From Pteria penguin (Eukaryota; Mollusca; Bivalvia; Pterioida; Pteriidae), in the NCBI GenBank assembly GCA_035048485.1, contig CM068590.1, positions 5,270,093 through 5,334,092 of the forward strand: 64,000 nt of DNA, read 5' to 3'. The position numbers were made by a program, and so were the translations under genes. Shown piece after piece: positions 49,901 to 61,296 of this stretch (within the stretch, counting starts at the first letter, position 1; the number at the start of each line of letters is the position of its first letter). Below the pieces are notes generated by a model, which saw only the letters and a program-made list of their open reading frames with translations, was not told where the DNA came from and did not search any database.

Positions 49901-52900
49901 TATTAATTTCTTTATGAGTTTATGAGATTATTTCATTATGGTAGTAGCACCACCCTGGTCCTATATTTTCCTCCCTACAGACCAACGAAAACAAGCAAGG
50001 GATCTTTTACATACAGATGTAATACTGTATATTGTGACAGAGGGCCTTGGCTTATACTGTCTGATTTGATATTTCAATGATCAATGGGTTTTTTTTTCTT
50101 TCATGGCTGGTGTGGCTAGCCATTCAAGAGACACTTACTCCTCCCGGGCACCTGAAGCCAGTTGTTCAAAACTTTAACTACTGGTTAAGCTAACCAGTGG
50201 TTAAAGCTTGAAAGACAAAGAATTTAATTCATACGATTTCTGTATAAAAATCTACATTACTTTACAAAGCTTGTGTCATATGCTACAGATCAATACACAG
50301 ACTATGACTTAGTCTTCTCATTTCAAAGATATAGTTAGATGAAATTTAACGATTGGTTAGCATAACCAGTGTTTAAAGTTTCAAACAACTTATCCCTGGT
50401 CTAACATCTGATTTTCAGAGGTCTGTAAATGTCTACTGTGGTACATTGTTGTTAGTGCCATTGTCATGTGACACCAGGTACTTTTTGTATTTTGCATTTA
50501 TATAAATGTGGAAGTGACTTAGTAGCTTATACGTTAACCTCACTTATAGACATGTGACAAGAATATAGCATACACAGACACACTGCTTATTTCAGAGGGG
50601 CATACAATACCATAGCTACCCAGGAGGCGTATATTATGCTATTGCTTATCCAGGAAGGGCATACAATACCAATGTTTACTAAGGGGGGGGGGGGGCACAA
50701 TGCCACTGTTTACTGAAGAAAGGTATACGATGCCAGTGTTTACCTCGGATGACATAGTTTGCCTCAGCGATACTATTGCTTACCTTGGAGGGGCATAAGA
50801 TGCCATTATTGAAAAATCTCTATTATCACAGAGTTCATCAAAGTTGGTTTTATCTGAAAGCAAATGGAAACAAGACATAAACATATTTATAATGATGCAA
50901 TGCTTAGATTTTAATTGATTGATTGATTTTTGTTTTACGTCACACCACGAATATTTCACGTTTATGGTGACGGCATCTGCCTGATGCGGGGCATACAAAT
51001 TTTGACCTTTGCAACGGACCCACCCAAAGCAGTGAGGGATCTTTAACGTGCCATCCATACCATGACACGGGGCCTCGGTTTTTACTGTCTCATCCGAAAG
51101 ACAGAACACCGGCATGGCCAGAGCGGGACTCGAACCCCGGCCTCCCGATCAGGAGTCCGACGCGATACCACTAGGCCACGCCGGCTTTGCAATGCTTAGA
51201 AATTTAGACTTATGCAACAGATTCACACAAAGCAGTGAGGGTATATTTTATGTGCCAAAATTTACCATGACAGGGGACTTCAGTTTTTCACCATCTCATC
51301 TATAAAACCCTTACAAGTTGCTGATGGGATTCAAACCTGCGACCTCTCAGCTTACAGCAAAGAACACATGAAATTTATTTGTACCTAAAACTTAGGGAGG
51401 TACCGTTAATCAATATATACAGAACAAACATTCTCAACACATACATCTGTGCAACTGTGAGACAACAAGAGCATTGAAATGACTGACTTTGGATTTGCTG
51501 GATTCTTTATGCTCAAATTGGTGTTTTCCACATTTTCTGCGTTTTGCACTTTCTTTTAATGTGAAAAGGAAGCTTGCACCTAAATGACTTCATAACTAAT
51601 TCCACGTTTCAATGATGGTAAATAAGTGAAAATCAGATGAAAAACAACTCAAACTCTTGACATGTACTTGCCAGTATTTGAATTTAATTAGGAAGCAGTA
51701 TCAATGTACTGAAAAAATTTGAAGATTCTCTGGTTACATTACTGAAATGAAAAGCATCCAAAATATCATATCATGGCTTGTGTATCATGATGTGTATCGT
51801 ATCATGAGGAGAATGTATCATTTCAGTTCTAATACTATAGTAAAGATACTGCCATAAATCACTATGCCCCTATGTCATACACTTGGATAAGATGCACTAG
51901 CCATAATGGGATCCACATTCAAGACTTTCAATCTAAAGACGCCTGCTCTGGATTTCCTAGAGTTGATATTCCAATCTGACAAAGGCATCTTAACAATACT
52001 CACTAGGTGACACGCCCCCTTTTTCACTTACCTGTTTCTGGATCTATTTCCATGTACGTTATAATTTGTTCCATGCTAAGTGACACGCCCACTTTTTCAC
52101 TTACCTGTTTCAGGGTCTATTTCCATGTATGTTATCATTTGTTCCGTGCTTGCATGACTGAAATTAACAAAACACGAGAGTTTACATTTATAAACAACAT
52201 GCATATTGGGAGGAAGTAGGTAACCATAAAAATACGTTCGTCATGAGTGAAGATGATATTATCTAGATGACGCAGTCTCTTGTAATTGCAATATTTTAAT
52301 GAAGCTGTTTACCACCAAGAAAGATAATAGCATTACAATACAGATCACAAAGTTTTTATTTGATAAAGGCCAGGTGGCCGGATGTTTGTTGGTTGATGAG
52401 AGTTTTGCATTGCTTCCACAATTTTTCAATTAAATTGCAGCAGGGAGTAATCAATCTCCTAACATAGTGGTGCAATCCGAGAATTGAACCTGAATTGTCT
52501 GCATCACAAGTCGCACATTTCAGAGGAGAGTACATTATCTGTGACTTGTATAAAACCATAGAAACTGCGGTAATATTGTTTGTGATGTACATGTACTGAT
52601 TGAACCACAAATCTGCATAGCAGGTATACTTATCTGATAAAGGTGTCTATGAACAAAAATTATTCAGTGAATTTATTGCTTTTGTTATCTTCAAACATAT
52701 ATATCTTTACAAATGTGCATTTTAAAAGAGTATAGTAAATTGCAAATTTGGACCAACTCCCCTTGTACAAGATGAGTGCAAATGACAGCATGTGAGAATG
52801 CAACCAGATTTTAGCTCAGAAAACTGAAAGTACTTTGCTGGTAGATAAGGATTTTATATTACGTTCAAGTTTTCCATTATAATAAGCATGGAAACTGGAG

Positions 52901-55900
52901 GTTATTTAAGCATAAAGGCACAACCTGGGAATCGAACCTGGACCACGCTGATGGTAGAGTTCTGTGATATGTTAGCAAGGTCCTTAATTCAGGGGAACAG
53001 AAATTTTCACATGCTTCACATCTTAGAATACATTAATATTTGCCTAGCATAAATCTGTATCATAGGGGAACAAAGACTATATCTCACTGCAAATATCCTG
53101 AGAAAAAGTACACAACCAGTACTCCTCAGCAGGGTAAAATCCAAACCATGTGCAACACTTGACCATCCATATAGGAGAAATACTCTTAAGCATGGTGCCA
53201 CCCCCCCCCTCTCCCCCATTATCAAAGATTGGTTGGTTGGTTGATTGGTGTTTTACGTCGCTTTCAACAATATTTCAGTTATATCGCGACATGGAAGCAG
53301 GAGGTTACCAACCTCTTTAATATAGTGGCGCAACCCAGGAATCGAACCCGGATCGTCAGCGCCGCAAGCCAAGCGCTTAACCACTACACCAAGCCTGCCC
53401 CTCATTATCAAAGAAACATGAATTTTGTTCACCTGACAGTCTCCAGCACCAGGTCTAGCAGCATACTTTCCACTGTAGCACATGAGTATTGAAGAGAATT
53501 CTGCAACCGCTGGCGGAACTTAACAAATTCAATTATCTGAAAGGAAAGATCAACAAAAGTTCTTTTACAAGTCCTCTTGGCAGTACAATGCTAATCAGAT
53601 TACTTTTACGGAGGTGAGTAATGTTAATCGTGGCTGAAACCATCCATCGCACTGTCATAGAGGACTCTCGGTATTTCCTATTTGAACAGCATATGCAAAA
53701 CAGTTTGAATTACGTTCAGTCTGACTTAGGTACATTGTACATATATTTGTGTACAGAAAACAGAGACTGGATTTCTAAAACAATCAATGGTATCCTGAAA
53801 TTAGAGTTATCTGCGTTCAAGTAAGCAGGAAGTTTTTTTTTCCAAAATGCCACAGAATTTTCAAAATGCATCACACACTAAACTGAATTCCGAAAAAACA
53901 AGCATCCTTCTTTTGATTCCTTACACCAGATTCGATAATAGACGGCAGAACATTGCAATATATCCTTTGGGTCTAATGACTGCCCTCCTATACAGAATTT
54001 TTATCATTTTCATTGCTTCCTGTTTAATGATGCAAGATAACTTTACTTGTGTGGCGACAGTATATGCTTTGTACTTCTCATAAAAACTTTGTCATTTTTA
54101 CCTTTACTCCTTAAAGATACTTCAAATCTGTTCATACATTACATATCTAATTAACTTTTTACAGATACAATAATATAATATAATCGTACTAAAGAGAATG
54201 TTACAATATGAAGAACAATACTAGGTACCTTAATAAAAGTACAATACTAGGTACCTTAATAAAAGAGCCGTATTTATATGAAGCAATCAGGTACTCTGCT
54301 GTCTGCAATAGAGTAAGGCATACACAGTCAATATAGTTACATTAGTTTTGGGACAGTGTTATATCACTTTTCTAATTCTTTTTTTTACCTCTATATGAAC
54401 AGGGCCAATTGTAAATATTTGGCACTTACATTAATAAAAACTTTACTTGGATTCTCTAAGATAAATGATGTTTGTTTGAAAAACCAGCAAATATCAACAA
54501 ACCTCAATAAAAAACTCTGGACCTTTCTGTAAATATCTACCTTTAATGTGTCGTCAAATATATATGATTTGTCACATGTTCTTAAGTAAATGCGTACCAG
54601 CATTCTTAGTGTTTAATTGAGGTTCTCACACTCTTAGCTATAGTCCTGGTAAGAGAGAGACATCTATGTCCATTTTCCCCTAAACCATTTGGTTGGTTGT
54701 TTGGGGTTTTACATCATTTTCAACAATTTTCAGTCACATCGCGCCACAGCAGGAAGAGGTCACTTATCTCCTAAACATAGTGGCACAATCTGGGAATCGA
54801 ACCCATATCACCTCCACCATGAGCTGCTCAGATCTTAAAGTTCTAGTACAAAATACTACAACCAAGTCTTGCCCACTGGGAATCCATTCTTCCTTGTTAT
54901 AGGAAGCTATAGACCCTTAAACGAACTAGGTTAACAGCATCTAAGCCTAGTTGCTTATAACTTTATCTTACTAAAACAAACAGAGTCGTATGTCTGATAA
55001 ACAAAATGCTGAATTCATACAGTGGGAGTACACCTATTTCAAGTGCATTGATAAAATAAATATATGAACTTCAACCACATATGAAGAACATAGCTGATGC
55101 TACTTCATTTCAATGAAATAGAGTCAGATGGAATTTCTCACTAGTTGGAAGTTTAGAACAACTGGGGTCTACAGACATAAATATAAAATGACCAAATTTT
55201 CATTAAACTTCAAACACCCAATGATCAAATAAACAGTGAAAATTTGCAGAATATCAAATATGAAAAATGTAGATTTCACTTTTATCTACATAAAATCAAT
55301 GTATAATTTCTGACCTCTTTATGGTTGACGGCAAAGAAGCGCAGCATTGTGCCGTAGGTTGCACACGCCATAGAGAACAAGCCAAGTCGCTCGACATGGT
55401 TCACCACCGTATGACCTAGCGTATCGTTCATAATGTGTTTGATCTCTAAGCTCTCAAATAACTTGTGGCACGGTTTGTAAACACCTGAAAAGAAAGAACA
55501 CACGCTGTCAACTCTTAGAACACATAATTATAATAGGTGCACTGAAAGACATTCAAAGTCAGCAACACCATTTATATTTTGAAGGGAAGAGATGGGGGGG
55601 GGGGGGTGGGAGTTTATACTATGCCTTGTATATTTCAATTATAAAGTGACAGCATCTGACTGACGCAGGGCACAGAAGTATCGAAGCAGTGAGGGATTTT
55701 TCACATGCCAATATCTAGCAAGACATGGGACAGTTAGTTTTTTTGTTTCACTCAAAAGACAAAGAGATGGAGGAATTGAAGATTGAGTTCTAACCTCCTG
55801 CCCAAGTGTCTAACGTAGCAGTCTGACTAAGGCGGCTTAAAATGATAAAACGTGTAGCGTAAAGCAGAGATTATCCTTGCATCACCTTGACCCTGATCAT

Positions 55901-58900
55901 CAAAACATGATCCTTCCTAACACCATAAAGCTCAAGTAATACATGTATGATGAAAGTCTAGACAGGAAACTTCGCCTCGAGTATCAGTAGGTTCAAGTCT
56001 TCTTATATTCCCATAGCTACAAGCTGCCCATGCTATAAATAATATGCAAGATTGTGATTACTGATTGACCTTTGTGACTTGTACTTTTATACACACCCTT
56101 CTTTTATTTTCCAGTGGGGCAGAAAATCTGCCAAAGTTTAGAACGAAATATTTCAAAGGTGATTAAAATACAAAACATGAACAGAATGAGTATTTGCGAT
56201 CTTGCACATTATCTAATCTAAAGTAGAATGTATTCCTCCCCATTCAACCATCAGATAGTTCAAGTAACCTACAAGGCTGAAACTAAAAAGGGAATTGGAG
56301 GTCCTACCACATACTTTGTTAGAGGACGCTCCATACATCCATAGTTGCTTTTTCGTAGATCTAGTGCTGATTTCAGTTTTTGTCACCTCATGACAGATTG
56401 AATTTTTAGCCTTATTTAGAGCAGAAAATGCCCTTTCATGAATGTGTTTTAAGTGAACACAACCTCACATATATAATAACGTAATTGTATTCCATCTTTT
56501 CGTTACACAGTTACTTCCCATTTGGGGCGGTATCTGACGTAAAGAAACTGTTACATCATTAAATTCTATGAAAACCAGTTTACATGATGATCCAAAAATG
56601 ACATTTCTATAAAAAATTTAGGAAATCATAATTGTTTTATGGCAGATACTGTCCCAAATGAGAAATCACTGTTGTTTTACAGAAAGACTCAACAACACAC
56701 CTTCAATTTACAGAATCACTTCACGAAAAGACATTTTTGTCATAATTAACCTGCAATAGAGTGCTAAAATTTGAACTCCATGAATTTGGGACTATCTTCA
56801 TTCTCCATAAAACCCCTCCATACATCTAATATAAGAGTTCATCCATATAAAAAGCATACCTTGTATACAATACAGTCTCATTAATAATACTTTAATTTGG
56901 AAGTTGGCTTTACTATTCTCCGTTCCTTTTTCTAGCTGTATAATAGCTTGCCATATATATTTAGCATCACCTGAAAAAAGGAAACAGATACCTAGGTGTA
57001 CGGGTAATATAGATGTTTACATATAGAATAACGATACTGTAAAACATACAAAGAATGATTTTTTAATATACATATATATCCTTGGAAAAAATTCGCCATG
57101 TTCCCCTAAATGAACCTAGTCAAGACAGTATTTAAAGGACCTTTATACAAAGGTGACCTTTTTAAACAGGTGACCTTTGAGACAAGATTCAATGTGTTAT
57201 ATATATATATCCTTTTTATTCTTTTTGGCATCAGAATGACATTTTACATTACACCAACAAAAAGATGTGTCGTCAACGAGGATATTGAAAACAAACAGTC
57301 ATATGATGAACACTTTTATTGGTATGCTCTGAAGAATCCATATAAAACACCAAGTAGAATCGCTCAAAATGACCACAGACAATAACCAGCAATACCACAC
57401 AGTAATGGCCATGAAACAGTATATTTTTTTCTGGTTTTTTTTTTTCATCCACTTACCTGTCTCTGACCACATGTCTACCAATGTATATGCTGCTAATAAT
57501 AAATAATGATCACTCAGCTGAAGGTCGGTACTTAAAAGGTCCTTTCCTGGAAAAAAAGGGGTTTTTTTTAGTAAGGAATATTCTGTATCCTACAACTTAT
57601 ACCTATATTCCCTCAAATATGGAAATATCAAACTTTTGGTTATAGAAAATTTATTTGTAAAGTCTCATACAAATGACCTTCCAATGTAGCATTATTTTAG
57701 AAATGTCCTCTGTGGTCAGACAACAAAAGGACAATTTACATAGTAATTTAGGACAGAATAAATGTGATAATTCTAAATCCTCAATATACCAATTTCTTTC
57801 ATTATGTAAAATTGAAAGGTTATTTATACTTGAGTGTCAATAAAGTTGATTTTTGATAAATCAACCTAATTATTTAAGTCCCATGCATGTACAGACCTAG
57901 GCAGGTTGGGGGCTCTGGACACCCCCTCCCCCTTACAATGTTATAAAAATTCACAACAGTTTGTCACTTATAAAAAGAAACGTTTTGTGAAATGAGAATC
58001 TATCACATAGGCAAGAGCTGCTAAAGAGCTAGATTTTGAGATAAGAAGATATAACACAAATTTAGGCTCTTATCATCGTGCAGTACCTACTAAACGTCAG
58101 TCCTTGCTGATATCATCGTGCAGTACCTACCAAACGTCAGTCCTTGCTGATATCATCGTGCAGTACCTACTAAACGTCAGTCCTTGCTGATATCATCGTG
58201 CAGTACCTACCAAACGTCAGTCCTTGCTGATATCATCGTGCAGTACCTACCAAACGTCAGTCCTTGCTGATATCATCGTGCAGTACCTACCAAATGTCAG
58301 TCCTTGCTGATATCATCGTGCAGTACCTACCAAACGTCAGTCCTTGCTGATATCATCTTGCAGTACCTACTTAACGTCAGTCCTTGCTGATATCATCGTG
58401 CAGTACCTACCAAACGTCAGTCCTTACTGATATCATCGTGCAGTACCTACCAAACGTCAGTCCTTACTGATATCATCGTGCAGTACCTACCAAACGTCAG
58501 TCCTTGCTGATATCATCGTGCAGTACCTACTAAACATCAGTCCTTGCTGATATCATTGTGCAGTACCTACCAAACGTCAGTCCTTGCTGATATCATCGCG
58601 CAGTACCTACTTAAAGTCAGTCCTTGCTGATATCATCGCGCAGTACCTACCAAACGTCAGTCCTTGCTGATATCATCGCGCAGTACCTACCAAACGTCAG
58701 TCCTTGCTGATATCATCGTGCAGTACCTACCAAACGTCAGTCCTTGCTGATATCATCGTGCAGTACCTACTAAACATCAGTCCTTGCTGATATCATTGTG
58801 CAGTACCTACCAAACGTCAGTCCTTGCTGATATCATCGCGCAGTACCTACTTAAAGTCAGTCCTTGCTGATATCATCGCGCAGTACCTACCAAACGTCAG

Positions 58901-61259
58901 TCCTTGCTGATATCATCGTGCAGTACCTACCAAACGTCAGTCCTTGCTGATATCATCGCGCAAAACCTACCAAACGTCAGTCCTTGCTGATATCTGGAGA
59001 TTAAGTCTTTTATTAGCGATAACTTCTCATCTGTCCCTAGCTTATCGTAGACCCCTAGATGTCGACATATCTGTAGGTAAGTTATGTGTCTCTGCATCTC
59101 CTTTTTCTGAAAGTACACGATAAGACAATCAATGACAAGTCAGGACAAGAACATAATAAGTCGACCATTCTAAGGAACACGCTGCCTACTATCCATTTTC
59201 AAGAAGTGTGACTAATTCCATATCGCTGGAAGTCAGAAACAAGATCTCTTTATGTCACACGAATGAAGCAAAAATATGCTGTGAATAAAGCACACAGCAC
59301 TATACATTATCGCTAATTTCTAACCAGATGAAGTCTGGCTCAGTGGATGAGTTGCTTGGCTTGGGATCTAACCAGATGAAGTCTGGCTCAGCGGATGAGT
59401 TGCTTGGCTTGTGATCTAACCAGAAGAAGTCTGGCTCAGTGGAAGAGTTGCTTGGCTTGTGATCTAACCAGAAGAATTCTGGCTCAGTGGATGATTTGCT
59501 TGGCTTGCGATCTAACCAGATGAAGTCTGGCTCAGTGGATGAGTTGCTTGGCTTGGGATCTAACCAGATGAAGTCTGGCTCAGTGGAAGAGTTGCTTGGC
59601 TTGTGATCTAACCAGAAGTCAGGCTCAGTGGATGAGTTGCTTGGCTTGTAATTTAACCAGAAGAAGTCAGGCTCAGTGGACGAGTTGCTTGGCTTGTGAC
59701 CGAGATATCCCAGGTTCTGTCTTTTGGATGAGACAGTAAAAACCGAGGTCCTGTGTAATGGTAGGCGTGACATACAAAAGATCCCTCACTACTTCAGAAG
59801 GGACCCTTACAAAGGTATAAATTTCTATGCGAAGCATCATACAGATGCCGTTACCCTATATGTAGAATATTATAAATGTTAGTATTCATAGAGTGACGTA
59901 AACCAATAATCAATAATTCAATCAACCTAACCAGAAGAGTGTCTAGTGACGTTTACCTTCGAGTTACGACACATTTCCACAGACTTGTTTTTTTTCTCAG
60001 TGAAATATTTCATAATACTTGATACATGACCTTAGAGTAATGATATAGATTACTGCTTATGTACCATGATACATTGGGAAATGATATGGAACATTACTTA
60101 TGTATCATGATACATAGGGTAATGATATGGATTACTGCTTATGCATCATGATACAGATCACTGCTTATGTATCATAATACATGTCCTTAGAGTAATGATA
60201 TGAATCGATGATAATGTATCATGACACCTGCATGTATCAAAATTGAGAAAAGAATATTACAATTTTTTGCGGCAAAAAGTATCATCAAACAGGTATACAG
60301 TATGATCTTACATCTTCTGGGTATACTGCACTGTTCTGAAGCCTCGCTAGTCCTGGGTGTTTCGATATAGAATCCACAATCTGTAAGGTAAATCACTAAT
60401 CAGACATAGGATATATACAAAATTCTTATTTAATAATCTTGTTTCATCAATTTCCAAACGAAGAGACAGAAACAACCAGACACATAAAATGTAAGATATA
60501 TCATTCTGGTCTTCTTCACTTGAAAGGTCTAAGTGTGTTACTGAAATGACTAACTTATGTTTTTCAGGTGAATTATACTCACTTGGACCACAAGCTGATC
60601 AGAGGGAGAGTTTTGTAACCTTTCCCAACTTCCATTAACAATCAATTTTCAGACAACAACAATTTGGGAGAGCGTATGTTATTATTGCTACGGTTTTATA
60701 TAAAGATAACGGTCAAGGTCATTGTTCTTACTCTTGTTGTCAAGGCCATAGACCTTTTTTGCTGTAACATACCATTTTTTGCAACTAAAATGTTTCTTAT
60801 TAGGGGAATAAATATTTTGATACTTTATTCAAATAGCTACAAAAGTTTTTAACTTTTGGCCACATACAAGCAAGCAAACAAAAGGATCAAAAGCAATATG
60901 TGAATTCCGTAGGAAGTCTCTAAGAGTTGATGTTAAACATATAGTCCACGCCCACATCTTACCTCATCTTCCTCCGAGTCACACAGGAGCTCTGTAAATA
61001 CTTTCATATCGTCAAAGCAACAAAACTTATCACCAAACAGCGCATAATACTCCTCCAGCAATTTCAAAGGAGAACCTGGAAAAGGAAATCATATTATTTG
61101 TTGCTTTATCTTATGTCAAGATACTGCACTCACTTTTATTTTCAGAAGATTTTGAAGGTGGGTTGTTGTCTTACAGACTGCACAATTCACATATTTCATA
61201 CATACATTTTTGTTTATTTCACCATTTTATAAAATCTGAATAAGAATTTTTGCGAGTGG

Positions 61260-61296
<37 letters not shown>

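Noticed and set aside
50909..51187. A tRNA gene
   Set aside because: A and B boxes are present but belong to a SINE head with a body, tail and target duplication; no cloverleaf anticodon arm was evident. The same holds for the other tRNA-like heads.
59300..59773. 157-codon minus frame with a 16-residue repeat
   Set aside because: It reads antisense through the amplified SINE head; the 48-bp unit being a multiple of 3 explains it.
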